Shown: positions 33,365 to 43,316, numbered from the stretch's first letter. The stretch is DNA of 64,000 nucleotides from Seonamhaeicola algicola (GCF_007997385.1 NZ_VOSC01000005.1:1-64000); one strand, 5' to 3'. The notes: generated by a model not told the origin, from the letters alone. Numbers and translations: made by a program.

Positions 33365-34555
33365 ATGTACACTAATATAAAAGCACAATTACAAGAAGAA
33401 ATAGAAGCTATAAAAACTGCAGGTTTGTATAAAAACGAGCGCGTAATTACTACACCTCAAGGCTCGCAAATTTCAACAACTAAATCTTCTGAAGTTTTAA
33501 ATTTTTGTGCAAATAACTACTTAGGTTTATCATCACATCCAGAGGTTATTAAAGCGGGTAAAGAAGCTATAGATAGTCATGGCTATGGTTTATCTTCAGT
33601 ACGTTTTATTTGTGGTACGCAAAATATTCATAAGGAGTTAGAGCGTAAAACAGCTGAGTTTTTAGGTATGGAAGATTGTATTTTGTACGCGGCTGCTTTT
33701 GATGCTAATGGAGGTGTTTTTGAGCCTATTTTAACAGCCGAAGATGCTATTATTTCTGATGCTTTAAACCACGCATCAATTATTGATGGTATTCGTTTAT
33801 GTAAAGCACAAAGGTTTAGGTATGACCATAATAATATGGAAGCTTTAGAAGCTAAGTTAATTGAGGCCAAAGATGCTAGAAGAAAATTAATTGTAACTGA
33901 TGGGTCTTTCTCAATGGACGGCACTATTGCGCAATTAGATAAAATTTGCGATTTAGCTGATAAATACGGTGCCATGGTAATGGTTGATGAGTGTCACTCT
34001 ACCGGGTTTTTAGGAAAAACAGGTCGTGGTACACATGAGTACAGAAATGTTATGGGTAGAGTTGATATTATTACAGGTACTTATGGTAAAGCTTTAGGTG
34101 GTGCTTCGGGCGGTTTTACTGCTGCAAGAAAAGAAATAGTTGATTTATTAAGGCAGCGTTCAAGACCCTATTTATTTTCAAATACTGTAGCACCCTCAAT
34201 AGTTGGTGCCTCAATTAAAGTATTAGATATTTTAAGTAATTCAACACATTTAAGAGATACATTAGAAAGTAATACTAAATATTTTAGAACTGAAATGACC
34301 AATGCTGGTTTTGATATTGTTCCTGGCAATCATCCAATTGTTCCCGTAATGTTATACGAAGCTACTTTGGCACAAGAGTTTGCTTTAAAATTATTAGAAG
34401 AAGGTATTTATGTAATTGGTTTTTTCTATCCTGTAGTTCCAAAAGGCAAGGCCAGAATTAGAGTTCAGTTATCTGCCGCTCATGATAAAACACAACTAGA
34501 TAAGGCTATTGCAGCTTTTACTAAAGTTGGTAAAGCTCTTAACGTTATTAGCTAA
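33365..34555 (+). CDS. kbl: Glycine C-acetyltransferase (2-amino-3-ketobutyrate CoA ligase)
   Basis: 396 residues, PLP-dependent alpha-oxoamine synthase family. Blocks: [45 protein letters not shown] and the PLP lysine in [14 protein letters not shown] (Lys242). It splits 2-amino-3-ketobutyrate with CoA into glycine and acetyl-CoA. It is co-transcribed with tdh, so together they convert threonine to glycine and acetyl-CoA. Confidence 0.95.
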   Translation: MYTNIKAQLQEEIEAIKTAGLYKNERVITTPQGSQISTTKSSEVLNFCANNYLGLSSHPEVIKAGKEAIDSHGYGLSSVRFICGTQNIHKELERKTAEFLGMEDCILYAAAFDANGGVFEPILTAEDAIISDALNHASIIDGIRLCKAQRFRYDHNNMEALEAKLIEAKDARRKLIVTDGSFSMDGTIAQLDKICDLADKYGAMVMVDECHSTGFLGKTGRGTHEYRNVMGRVDIITGTYGKALGGASGGFTAARKEIVDLLRQRSRPYLFSNTVAPSIVGASIKVLDILSNSTHLRDTLESNTKYFRTEMTNAGFDIVPGNHPIVPVMLYEATLAQEFALKLLEEGIYVIGFFYPVVPKGKARIRVQLSAAHDKTQLDKAIAAFTKVGKALNVIS

Positions 34556-34685
34556 GTTTTAAAACACTTAAAGCTAATATTGTAGGTGTTACGGGTAATT
34601 TAAGCTACGTTAAGTGCTTGTTAAAATTATATGTTTGGTGTTTTTGTAATTACATTTTTAGTAAATTAATACCAAAATATTAACT

Positions 34686-35147
34686 ATGCCAACATTTAAC
34701 TTGAAAATTAACAACAAAACCCATACTGTAAATGCAGATATGGATACACCTTTACTTTGGGTGTTAAGAGATCATTTAAACCTTGTAGGAACTAAATTTG
34801 GCTGCGGAATAGGGCAGTGCGGAGCTTGTAGCGTTCATGTAGATGGCAATGTAATGCGAAGCTGTTTAATACAAGTATCGCAAGCTGAAGGAATGCAAAT
34901 TACAACTATTGAAGGCCTTTCAGAAAACGGTACACACCCAGTACAAGAGGCTTGGAAAGCTATTGATGTGCCACAATGTGGTTACTGTCAAGCAGGACAA
35001 ATAATGACAGCCTCCGCTTTTTTAGCTCAAAACCCTAATCCTTCAGAATCTGAAATTAGAAACGCTATGCATGGTAATATTTGCCGTTGCGCATCGTACA
35101 ATAGCATTGAAGAAGCAGTGAAGGTAGCTGCCGATAAAATGAGTTAA
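34686..35147 (+). CDS. [2Fe-2S] small subunit of a xanthine dehydrogenase-family molybdenum hydroxylase (IorA-like)
   Basis: 153 residues. The plant-type cluster is held by Cys40, 45, 48 and 60 (CGIGQCGAC then C), and the second, helical cluster by Cys98, 101, 133 and 135 (CGYC, CRC). This two-cluster layout matches isoquinoline 1-oxidoreductase alpha subunits and related aldehyde oxidases. It passes electrons from the molybdenum subunit encoded 22 bp downstream. It has no Tat signal of its own and may be exported together with the large subunit. No FAD subunit is present. Confidence 0.92.
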   Translation: MPTFNLKINNKTHTVNADMDTPLLWVLRDHLNLVGTKFGCGIGQCGACSVHVDGNVMRSCLIQVSQAEGMQITTIEGLSENGTHPVQEAWKAIDVPQCGYCQAGQIMTASAFLAQNPNPSESEIRNAMHGNICRCASYNSIEEAVKVAADKMS

Positions 35148-35169
35148 TTTCAACCAAAAAAAGAAAAAC

Positions 35170-37386
35170 ATGGAACCTTCAAATAAAATAAATTTCAGTA
35201 GAAGATCTTTCTTAAAAACCTCTGCTTTAGCCAGTGGTGGTATGCTAATTGGTTTTAACTTATTTAATGCTTGCAAGCAAGATGTTAAAATGCCGGTAGA
35301 TTTAAGCACGCTAAATTACAACGATTTTAATGCTTTTATAAAAATATCGCCCGAAGGAAAAGTAACTATTTTTGCACCCAACCCCGAAATTGGCCAAGGT
35401 GTAAAAACATCAATGCCAATGTTAATTGCAGAAGAACTAGATGTGCTTTGGGATGATGTTTATGTAGTACAAGCGCCCCTAGATACTGAAAATTACACAC
35501 GTCAATTAGCAGGTGGTAGTCAATCATTACGTTTAGCTTGGGAGCCATTAAGGCAAACTGGCGCTACAGCAAAACAAATGTTGGTAAATGCTGCAGCGGC
35601 AAAATGGGGCGTAAACGCTTCAGAATGTAAAGCAAAGCAAGGCGTAATTACAAATGCTAATGGTGAAACGTTGGGTTATGGAGATGTTGTTTTAGAAGCA
35701 GCACAATTAGAAGTGCCTGAAAATGTTACTTTAAAAAAGCCGGAAGATTTTACCATAATAGGTCAAGGAACCGCTAATGTTGATATAGATGAAATTATAA
35801 CAGGCAAACCGCTTTTTGGTTTAGATTATAAAGAAGAAGGCATGCTGTATGCATCCGTTTTACGTCCTCCAGCTTTTGGTCAAGTTTTAGATACTTTTGA
35901 TGCTTCCGAAGCTAAAGCTATGCCTGGTGTTGTTGATGTAATTACTATTGGAGACAAAGCAAAAGCATATTTAGAATCTGAAAAACCCAATTGGACTGCG
36001 CAATTAAGTAAAAGTAAAAAAGTAGTTGTACTAGCAAAAACAACTTGGGATGCTTTTAAAGGAAAAAAAGCCATAAGAGCTACTTGGAAAGAAGAATCAG
36101 CTTTAGAAAGCACCGAGTTTCACAATGAAAAATTAAATGAAATTTTAGAAGGTTCTAAATTTAATACACGTAGAAAAGATGGTGATGTAAAAAAGGCTTT
36201 TGCGCAAGCAGATAAGGTTTTAGAACGTACCTATGAGGCTCCTTTTTTACCTCATAACACATTAGAGCCCATGAACTTTTTTGCCGATGTTAATGATGAA
36301 AAAGTACGTTTAGTTGGTCCTGTGCAAACCCCTGAAGATGCGGCTAAAACTGTAGCAGCATTATTAGGGAGAAACATAGAAGATATTACTGTTGAAATGA
36401 CTAGAATGGGGGGTGGTTTTGGAAGAAGGCTGTATGGAGATTTTGTTTATGAAGCAGCCGAAATTTCAGATAAAATTAAAAAACCTATTAAAATGGTATC
36501 TTCCCGTGAAGATGATATGACAACTGGAGTATATCGTCCTTCAACAAAATATAAAATAGCGGCTTCTATTAAAAATGGAAAAGTAACAGGCTATCACTTA
36601 AAAGAGGCGTGTATTAATGGTAATATGTACGGGTTAATACCAAACTTTTTTCCTGCAGCTGCTATAGAAAATTATCAAGTTGATACGGCAAACTATAAAA
36701 GTAACATAACCACAGGTGCTTGGAGAGCTCCTTACACTAACTTTTTAGCAAGTGCAGAACAAAGTTTTTTTGATGAATTAGCTGAAGAGTTAGGTGTAGA
36801 TAGAGTACAGCTACATATGGATTTATTAGAGAATGTAAAGAACAACCCAGATCCGAAAATTGAGTATAGTCCAGATAGGTTGCAAGGTGTTTTAAAATTA
36901 GTTGTTGAAAAAGCTAATTGGGGAAAAACCGCTGAAGGTACATACCAAGGTTTAGCAGTATATTATTGCCATAACACCCATGTAGCCGAAGTTGCCGATA
37001 TTGAAATGAATAATGGAGTGCCAACTGTAAAAAAAGTTACCTGCGCTGTTGATTGCGGTATTGTTGTAAATCCGCTAGGGGCATTAAATCAAATTAAAGG
37101 TGGTGTTCTAGATGGTATTGGTCACGCTATGTATTCAGATTTTGTATTTGATAATGGTGTACCACAATCTAATAACTTTAATAGTTATCAATTAATTAGA
37201 ATGGGGCAAACTCCTAAAGTAGATGTACATTTTGTTAAAAATAATATAGCGCCAACAGGTTTAGGTGAACCAACATTACCACCAGTAGGCGGTGCTGTTG
37301 CTAATGCAATATACAAGGCTACAGGCCAACGCTTAACTAAGCAACCTTACATGAATAATTTACAAGCCAAAAAGGTAGTTGGTTAA
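35170..37386 (+). CDS. Molybdopterin-binding large subunit of the molybdenum hydroxylase (IorB-like), Tat-exported
   Basis: 738 residues. Twin-arginine signal SRRSFLKT (Arg11, Arg12), a hydrophobic stretch and a Cys near 34 in FNACK that could be a lipidation site. The molybdenum domains show MGGGFGRRLYGDF near 417, TGAWRAPYTNFLA, and the family's active-site Glu region TGLGEPTLPPVGGAVANAI near 705. It would oxidise an aldehyde or N-heterocycle in the periplasm. Electrons probably go to a cytochrome, since no FAD subunit is encoded. The substrate is unknown; a terminator follows. Confidence 0.9.
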   Translation: MEPSNKINFSRRSFLKTSALASGGMLIGFNLFNACKQDVKMPVDLSTLNYNDFNAFIKISPEGKVTIFAPNPEIGQGVKTSMPMLIAEELDVLWDDVYVVQAPLDTENYTRQLAGGSQSLRLAWEPLRQTGATAKQMLVNAAAAKWGVNASECKAKQGVITNANGETLGYGDVVLEAAQLEVPENVTLKKPEDFTIIGQGTANVDIDEIITGKPLFGLDYKEEGMLYASVLRPPAFGQVLDTFDASEAKAMPGVVDVITIGDKAKAYLESEKPNWTAQLSKSKKVVVLAKTTWDAFKGKKAIRATWKEESALESTEFHNEKLNEILEGSKFNTRRKDGDVKKAFAQADKVLERTYEAPFLPHNTLEPMNFFADVNDEKVRLVGPVQTPEDAAKTVAALLGRNIEDITVEMTRMGGGFGRRLYGDFVYEAAEISDKIKKPIKMVSSREDDMTTGVYRPSTKYKIAASIKNGKVTGYHLKEACINGNMYGLIPNFFPAAAIENYQVDTANYKSNITTGAWRAPYTNFLASAEQSFFDELAEELGVDRVQLHMDLLENVKNNPDPKIEYSPDRLQGVLKLVVEKANWGKTAEGTYQGLAVYYCHNTHVAEVADIEMNNGVPTVKKVTCAVDCGIVVNPLGALNQIKGGVLDGIGHAMYSDFVFDNGVPQSNNFNSYQLIRMGQTPKVDVHFVKNNIAPTGLGEPTLPPVGGAVANAIYKATGQRLTKQPYMNNLQAKKVVG

Positions 37387-37400
37387 ATAAAAAAAATAAA

Positions 37401-37430
37401 AAAAGCGAGTTAAATACTCGCTTTTTTTTT
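37401..37430. terminator. Bidirectional terminator between convergent genes
   Basis: AAAAGCGAG and CTCGCTTTT arms around a short loop, with A-runs on the left and T-runs on the right. It serves the hydroxylase genes on the plus strand and, reversed, the secreted protein gene on the minus strand, whose stop codon overlaps it. Confidence 0.85.
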
Positions 37431-38295
37431 AAATCTCATCTCCTAGAAAAGTTTTAAATTTTTTAGGGTTGCCATCGGCATCACCCGTTATTAAGTAGTA
37501 AACCATACCCGCATCTGAAATATCAGCTCTAAATTCTTTGTGTTTTTTCATACATTGCCAAAGCCATACAAAATCGGGGTTTTTACTATCTCTCAACCAA
37601 TGCCAAACGCTCCAATCGTGTAGAGAGCTCCATCCTTCATTAGGGTTGTTTTTATTATTTTGGTCTTTAATTCTTTTAAATTTTAACCGGTTGTTGCTTA
37701 ATTTCAATACATCATCAATGGTATGATGATCTGGTCTTCTCAAATGATTATCGTTATAGTTACTGTGAGATATAATGTAAACAAATGAAAGTACATTAGC
37801 TTTACCTTCATCAATAACTTGCTTTACTGTTTGATACAAAAACTCTGAAGGTCCCATATTAACAAAAAACAATGGATCATTTTCAGTAGATTTTAATATT
37901 TCGTCTTTTAAATGGTTTATAGCTTCTTGTTTATGTGTGCCAACATCAAAAAATACAGATTCATTAAAATTCCATCGTTCTACAGAACCATCAACACCCT
38001 CTTTCATATAATTCCTTACCGTTGTGTGCGGAGGAGAAGGCATAAAATTATTATAAGAATAATGGACAAGTTTGTTTTGCAACTTCATTTTAGCAAGCAT
38101 AGCTAAAGTGGCTGGTGTTGCACCCCAATCATCAGGATCTGCATAATTATAGCGTCCTGTATATTCTAAATCAGGTTGGGCATTGCCATCGGCACTACAG
38201 GCAATTCTGTTGTTGTTGTAAGTAGGTATTTGCGCAAAGGCTAAATACGGTGTAATTATAAAAAAAAGTATAACTTTAATAAAATGATGTCTCAT
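37429..38295 (-). CDS. Exported nucleoside hydrolase-like protein
   Basis: 288 residues with signal peptide (cleavage after AFA, residue 21). Near residue 50 the segment YADPDDWGATPATLAMLA resembles the DxDxxxDD metal loop region of nucleoside-hydrolase/DUF1593-like proteins. Later blocks WSSLHDWSVWHWLRD and DISDAGMVYYLITGD are rich in aromatic residues, as in sugar-binding sites. The three-Asp calcium site of true nucleoside hydrolases is not fully recognisable. It follows a CBM-like lipoprotein gene by 26 bp. A role in glycan or nucleoside use is inferred. Confidence 0.6.
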   Translation of the reverse strand: MRHHFIKVILFFIITPYLAFAQIPTYNNNRIACSADGNAQPDLEYTGRYNYADPDDWGATPATLAMLAKMKLQNKLVHYSYNNFMPSPPHTTVRNYMKEGVDGSVERWNFNESVFFDVGTHKQEAINHLKDEILKSTENDPLFFVNMGPSEFLYQTVKQVIDEGKANVLSFVYIISHSNYNDNHLRRPDHHTIDDVLKLSNNRLKFKRIKDQNNKNNPNEGWSSLHDWSVWHWLRDSKNPDFVWLWQCMKKHKEFRADISDAGMVYYLITGDADGNPKKFKTFLGDEI

Positions 38296-38321
38296 GTTGG
38301 TGTTTTAAGGTTTATGTATTG

Positions 38322-39038
38322 TTACTCACAAATTATGGTTTCTGATAAATTTTTACTTTTATCTTTAGCATCGCCATCTGGCATACCTGTAGAAAGTACT
38401 AATTTGTCTAATTGAAAAAACTCTGATCTGGCGCAAATTTTTAATGTATATTCTCCAGCTTCAGGAAATCTAGCACGCATCCATGAGCTAGATTTTGGGT
38501 TGTGTAAATCTAAAGCACCACCATATGTGAATTCACCTTTACCACGGCTTACAAATTTTTCATAATGTTCTAAAGTATAATCGGCATCATTAATTCTAGC
38601 TAGCCCAATATTTCCAGGAAAATAAATCCATACATCGTTAGATTTGTCTCCTTCTGCTTCATCAGGTTGCCTCATATACCATCTCACTAAATAAGTAGCT
38701 GGTGCATCAACGGTAAACTTTACAGTAATTTCATGGTCTAAATTTTGATTTTGATAACTGTTTGCTCCGTAATATTCAATGTATTTTCCAGCAGATGCTT
38801 TTTCATCTTCAATAATGCGCCACTTACCTTTTAAGTTAAAACTTTCGGCTTCAATAATTAGTAAGCCATCTTTGTTAACTATATTACAGGTTTCAGTTTC
38901 TGAGTTGGTTTCCTCTTCGCTTTCTTCTTTAATTTCATCAGTAGCTTGTGTCTCATCTGAAGAAGATTCTTCATTGCTATCTCCGCAAGAATACATTAAA
39001 AAGAGAAAGGATAATAGGGTTAATGTTGTTTTTTTCAT
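38322..39038 (-). CDS. Lipoprotein with a CBM6/CBM35-like carbohydrate-binding domain
   Basis: 238 residues. Lipobox MYSC with Cys18, then an acidic Ser/Glu-rich linker (about 20-50) typical of Bacteroidota surface lipoproteins. The remaining 180 residues form one beta-sandwich: LLIEAESFNLKG at the start, YLVRWYMRQPDE in the middle and GEYTLKICARSEFFQLDKLVL at the end, the pattern of CBM6/35-type modules. It probably binds a polysaccharide at the cell surface. It is first in a two-gene unit with the secreted protein downstream. Confidence 0.72.
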   Translation of the reverse strand: MKKTTLTLLSFLFLMYSCGDSNEESSSDETQATDEIKEESEEETNSETETCNIVNKDGLLIIEAESFNLKGKWRIIEDEKASAGKYIEYYGANSYQNQNLDHEITVKFTVDAPATYLVRWYMRQPDEAEGDKSNDVWIYFPGNIGLARINDADYTLEHYEKFVSRGKGEFTYGGALDLHNPKSSSWMRARFPEAGEYTLKICARSEFFQLDKLVLSTGMPDGDAKDKSKNLSETIICE

Positions 39039-39221
39039 AATAAAATAGTTTAGTTGTTGGTAAAATAATTTTAGCTTATAAATTTAGTTTTAAAGAGCTT
39101 TAATTAGTCTGTTTGTAACTTAGCAATAACTTTACTAACCCATATATTGAGTTATATATAACTTTACAGTATGGTTTTTTTAATACATTTATTTTTTGGT
39201 TGAAATATGACGCTTTAAAAC

Positions 39222-40772
39222 ATGAAAAAAAACGTATTCATTTATTTGTTTTTTATTTTTAATACTGCTTTTGTAATTGGTTTTAATGGTAATTTTAAAG
39301 GCAGAAATTACAATATTGAAATACAACAAGAAATTTTAAGTAATGATACTTTAATTAAAATACAAAACCATTTAAAATTAGCAGATCAATATAAAAACAA
39401 TGGCCAGTATGCCTTTGCATATGAGCATTTATGGGATGCTTTGCTGTTAGCAAAACAAACAGATGATTTTAAAGAATTAACAACTATTAATGATGAATTG
39501 GGAGTTTTGTACGGAATTTATGGTAGAAATAACATGGCTATTTACCATAAAAAGCAGGCATTATTTTATGCAAAAAAATATAGTGTTTTTAATAAGAAAG
39601 CATTAAATAACTTAACCAAAGCATATTATAACTTAGCAGTACAACACAGAAAAGCTAAGCAGTATGATAGTAGTTTAGTGTACTTAGATTCAAGTTTATT
39701 TGTTTATAAAACAACTTTACAATATAGAAAAGAGAATCCCTTTTTTTTAGCTGAAAAAGGTAATGTATTATTACACCAAAATAATATTGATGAAGCAGAA
39801 AATTATTTGTTAAAAGCAAAAACTATTTTTGAAAATTATAAAGTAGAAAAAAATTACAGTATTGTATTATATGCGTTTTTGGGTGATTTATATTTTAAGA
39901 AGAACGATTATAGTAACGCTTTAAATTTTTACAACTTGAGCTTACAGAAGATTGAAAACTTAAAAGCCCATACCGATTTGAAACCTGATGTGTTAAAAAA
40001 AGCTTCTGAAGTATTAAAAAAACAAGGATATTTAAATGATGCTTATGAGTATTTAAATGCATCAGCAAAAATATCAGATAGCCTTTTTAGTGTAAGAAAT
40101 AAAAGTAATAATCAGCTATTTGAGCTTAGAAATAAATATCAAGAAACTATTGATAAAAAGCAAGCTCATATAACAAAGCAACAGCGTATTATTGAGAAGA
40201 AAAGTTTACTACAATCTCGTTTATTAGCAGTAATTGCATTGGCTTTATTAAGTACAGCCATTGTTATAATTGGTTTTTACCACAATAATAAAGTAAAAAA
40301 GCTAGCCTATGAAAGGCAAAAACAAGCTATACAAAACAAGCATGAAAAAGAAAAACTTAACATAAATTTAGAGAACAAACAAAAAGAACTTACTGTTTCT
40401 GCGCTACAACTAATTGAAAAGGATAAAAAAGTAAATCATTTACTAGACATTATCAAACAAAAAGCTCCTGATATTTATAAAAAAACGAAAGAGGACGTTA
40501 TAAAAGAAAATACTAATATGTGGGAGCGTTTTAATGTGCGCTTTACTGAGGTAAACACCAATTTTTATAAAACATTAAGAGAAAAACACCCAAATTTAAC
40601 ACCCACAGAACAAAAGCATTGTGCACTTATAAAACTTAAGTTTGATAGCAAAGAAATGGCAACTCTTTTAAATATATCAATAAATAGTGTACATATTTCT
40701 AGACATAGAATTAGAAAAAAAATAGGTTTAAATAGAGACGATAATTTAACCGATTATATTGCAGATATTTAA
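39222..40772 (+). CDS. Membrane TPR protein with C-terminal LuxR-like helix-turn-helix
   Basis: 516 residues. Signal or anchor at the N-terminus (1-20), TPR repeats (about 48-290), one membrane span (about 332-352: LLAVIALALLSTAIVIIGFY), a coiled coil (about 355-410), and a C-terminal HTH (about 465-516: HPNLTPTEQKHCALIKLKFDSKEMATLLNIS split over the helix pair, then SVHISRHRIRKKIGL). This architecture is common in Flavobacteria: an extracytoplasmic TPR sensor joined to a cytoplasmic DNA-binding domain. It is divergent from the CBM lipoprotein unit and may regulate it, or the nitrate genes downstream. Confidence 0.85.
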   Translation: MKKNVFIYLFFIFNTAFVIGFNGNFKGRNYNIEIQQEILSNDTLIKIQNHLKLADQYKNNGQYAFAYEHLWDALLLAKQTDDFKELTTINDELGVLYGIYGRNNMAIYHKKQALFYAKKYSVFNKKALNNLTKAYYNLAVQHRKAKQYDSSLVYLDSSLFVYKTTLQYRKENPFFLAEKGNVLLHQNNIDEAENYLLKAKTIFENYKVEKNYSIVLYAFLGDLYFKKNDYSNALNFYNLSLQKIENLKAHTDLKPDVLKKASEVLKKQGYLNDAYEYLNASAKISDSLFSVRNKSNNQLFELRNKYQETIDKKQAHITKQQRIIEKKSLLQSRLLAVIALALLSTAIVIIGFYHNNKVKKLAYERQKQAIQNKHEKEKLNINLENKQKELTVSALQLIEKDKKVNHLLDIIKQKAPDIYKKTKEDVIKENTNMWERFNVRFTEVNTNFYKTLREKHPNLTPTEQKHCALIKLKFDSKEMATLLNISINSVHISRHRIRKKIGLNRDDNLTDYIADI

Positions 40773-40896
40773 AAAATACTGTTTTTGGTAACTTGCAATA
40801 ACAATTTAGTTTATATATTAGTTATAATAGTTTAGTTTTTCAATTTTAAGTACCAGTAATTTAGCCAACTTAAACATATATCTATCAAAAAAAGGT

Positions 40897-43191
40897 ATGA
40901 GCAAAACACCAAAAGATAGAGCAGCTACTTCAGAGAAGTTTATAAATTTAAAAGTAACCAATCCGCCAAAAAACAGTGTGGGTTTTGGTGCTTTAAAGTC
41001 TGCAGTAACACAGGTTTCAAAATACATGAAACCATCTGATGCTCTTAAAATATCAACAAAAATTAATCAAAAAGGCGGGTTTGACTGCCCAGGTTGTGCA
41101 TGGCCAGATCCAGATGATGAGCGTTCTGCTTTGGGCGAATATTGTGAAAACGGTATGAAAGCCATGGCTGAAGAAGCTCAAAAAAACACCATTGGAGCTA
41201 GTTTTTTTGCAAAACATTCTGTTGATGAATTATCTGAATGGTCAGATTTTGAAATAGGAAAATCAGGAAGGTTAGCAGAACCTATGTATTTGCCTAAAGG
41301 AGCTACACACTACCAACCAATTTCTTGGAAAGACGCTTTCAATAAAGTTGCTACACATTTAAATGCCCTAAATACCCCTGATGAAGCAGTATTTTATACT
41401 TCAGGAAGAACTACCAATGAAGCCGCTTTTTTGTATCAACTATTTGTTAGAGAATATGGTACCGCTAATTTGCCTGATTGTTCAAACATGTGTCATGAAG
41501 CCAGTGGTAAGGCGCTTTCTGAAACATTAGGCATAGGTAAAGGATCTGTTACTTTAAACGATTTGTATAAAGCTGAAGTAGTAATGGTTGTAGGGCAAAA
41601 CCCAGGTACAAACCACCCAAGAATGCTTACAGCGCTTGAAAAATGTAAAAATAATGGCGGAAAAATAATAACTATTAACCCATTAAAAGAGGTTGGTTTA
41701 ATGAAGTTTACCAACCCGCAGAGTCCATTAAAAATGTTGTCAGGTGGTACAGCGTTAACTGATGTTTTTGTGCCAGTAACCATAAACGGCGATGTTGCTT
41801 TTTTTAAAGCAATTCTTCTAAAATTATTAGAAAAAGAAGAAACTACTGGAAATGTATTTGATAAAGCATTTATTAATGAATATACCAGTGGTTATGATGC
41901 TTTTATTAAAGATTTAAAACAATATAGTTTTGATGATTGTTTAAAGGCCTCGGGTGTATCAAAAGCAACATTTAATGCTGTTTTTGATATAATTTTAAAT
42001 AATAATAAAATAATTATTTGTTGGGCAATGGGCTTAACACAACACGAAAATGCCGTAGATAATATTCGTGAGTTGGTTAATTTATTATTGTTAAAAGGAA
42101 GTATAGGAAAAGAAGGCGCAGGAACATGTCCGGTACGTGGGCATTCAAACGTTCAGGGCGATAGAACTGTTGGCATTTGGGAGGCTGCTCCACAAGCCTT
42201 TTTAGATAAAATTGAAGCTAAATACGGCTTTAAACCAACAACAAAACACGGTTATTCTGTTATTGATGCTATTGAAGGCATGTACAAAAAAGAAGCTAAA
42301 GTGTTTTTTGGATTGGGTGGCAATTTTATTTCGGCAGTGCCAGATACCAATTATTCAGCACAAGCGCTAGCAAATTGTAATTTAACGGTACATGTAAGCA
42401 CAAAACTTAATCGTTCTCATTTAGTTACTGGCAAAGAAGCATTAATTTTACCATGTTTAGGAAGGGCTGAAAAAGACTATCAAAAGTCAGGCATACAAAC
42501 CCAAAGTGTTGAAAACTCAATGGGTGTTGTTTCTTCAACAAAAGGTATTTTAGAACCCTGTTCAGATAAAATTATTAGTGAAGTGGCTGTAGTTTGTGGT
42601 ATTGCTAACGCTACATTAAAAAACCGTTCTAAAATAGATTGGTTAGCTTATAAAGATGATTATGCTTTGGTTAGAAATGATATTGAAGAGGTGGTTGATG
42701 GTTTTAAAGATTATAATACAAAACTTAAACAACCCTCAGGTTTTTATTTACCCAATGGTGCTCGTGTAAGGCAGTTTAAAACTAAAACCGGTAAAGCTAA
42801 TTTTAGTATAAATAAATTACCAGAATGGAAATTAAAGCAAGATGAATTGGTAATGATGACAATACGTAGTCACGATCAATTCAATACAACCATTTATGGC
42901 TTAAACGATAGGTATAGAGGTGTTTTTAATGAGCGTCGTATCATATTTATGAATAAAGATGATATGAAATCTCGCGGACTTGAAGAACAGCAAGTAGTAC
43001 AATTACAATCAACATTTAATGGCGTTGTACGTAAAGCAAATAATTTTAAAGTTGTAGGGTATGATATTCCTAAGTATTGTTGTGCTACCTATTTTCCTGA
43101 GGCCAATGTGCTTGTGCCTCTAGATAATTTTGCACATACAGCAAAAACTCCGGCCTCTAAAAGCATAGTAATTACTGTACATGCCAACTAA
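40897..43191 (+). CDS. FdhF/YdeP-type molybdopterin oxidoreductase
   Basis: 764 residues. The N-terminal Fe-S region has FDCPGCAWPDPDD with Cys64 and Cys67, and Cys83 in EYCENG. The Mo-coordinating residue is probably Cys199 in SNMCHEASGKALSE. Further molybdopterin blocks are VGQNPGTNHPRML, CPVRGHSNVQGDRTVGIWE and a C-terminal dinucleotide-binding domain. YdeP-type proteins are formate dehydrogenase-like, but their substrate is mostly unknown. It is cytoplasmic, with no Tat signal. It lies 164 bp upstream of nirB, the only window context in which it makes sense, and may take part in nitrogen oxide or formate metabolism. Confidence 0.88.
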   Translation: MSKTPKDRAATSEKFINLKVTNPPKNSVGFGALKSAVTQVSKYMKPSDALKISTKINQKGGFDCPGCAWPDPDDERSALGEYCENGMKAMAEEAQKNTIGASFFAKHSVDELSEWSDFEIGKSGRLAEPMYLPKGATHYQPISWKDAFNKVATHLNALNTPDEAVFYTSGRTTNEAAFLYQLFVREYGTANLPDCSNMCHEASGKALSETLGIGKGSVTLNDLYKAEVVMVVGQNPGTNHPRMLTALEKCKNNGGKIITINPLKEVGLMKFTNPQSPLKMLSGGTALTDVFVPVTINGDVAFFKAILLKLLEKEETTGNVFDKAFINEYTSGYDAFIKDLKQYSFDDCLKASGVSKATFNAVFDIILNNNKIIICWAMGLTQHENAVDNIRELVNLLLLKGSIGKEGAGTCPVRGHSNVQGDRTVGIWEAAPQAFLDKIEAKYGFKPTTKHGYSVIDAIEGMYKKEAKVFFGLGGNFISAVPDTNYSAQALANCNLTVHVSTKLNRSHLVTGKEALILPCLGRAEKDYQKSGIQTQSVENSMGVVSSTKGILEPCSDKIISEVAVVCGIANATLKNRSKIDWLAYKDDYALVRNDIEEVVDGFKDYNTKLKQPSGFYLPNGARVRQFKTKTGKANFSINKLPEWKLKQDELVMMTIRSHDQFNTTIYGLNDRYRGVFNERRIIFMNKDDMKSRGLEEQQVVQLQSTFNGVVRKANNFKVVGYDIPKYCCATYFPEANVLVPLDNFAHTAKTPASKSIVITVHAN

Positions 43192-43242
43192 AATGTAATT
43201 TCAGTAAAAAATATTATAGCATTTTTGCTTTATAAATAATTT

Positions 43243-43285
43243 GAAAGCCTTCAATTTATCAAATTGGTAATAATTGAAGGCTTTC
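43243..43285. terminator. 14-bp perfect stem-loop between the YdeP-like gene and nirB
   Basis: GAAAGCCTTCAATT (43243-43256) and its exact reverse complement (43272-43285) around a 15-nt loop. The following GCAATTTT is only a weak T-run, so it may be a terminator or an RNA processing or stability element. Confidence 0.6.
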
Positions 43286-43316
43286 GCAATTTTCATACTC
43301 AATTTTGAACTAAAAT

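Noticed and set aside
34556-34685. Possible molybdenum cofactor riboswitch upstream of the molybdenum hydroxylase
   Set aside because: Only one long-range 7-bp pairing is visible, without the conserved Moco aptamer core; kept only as a remark.
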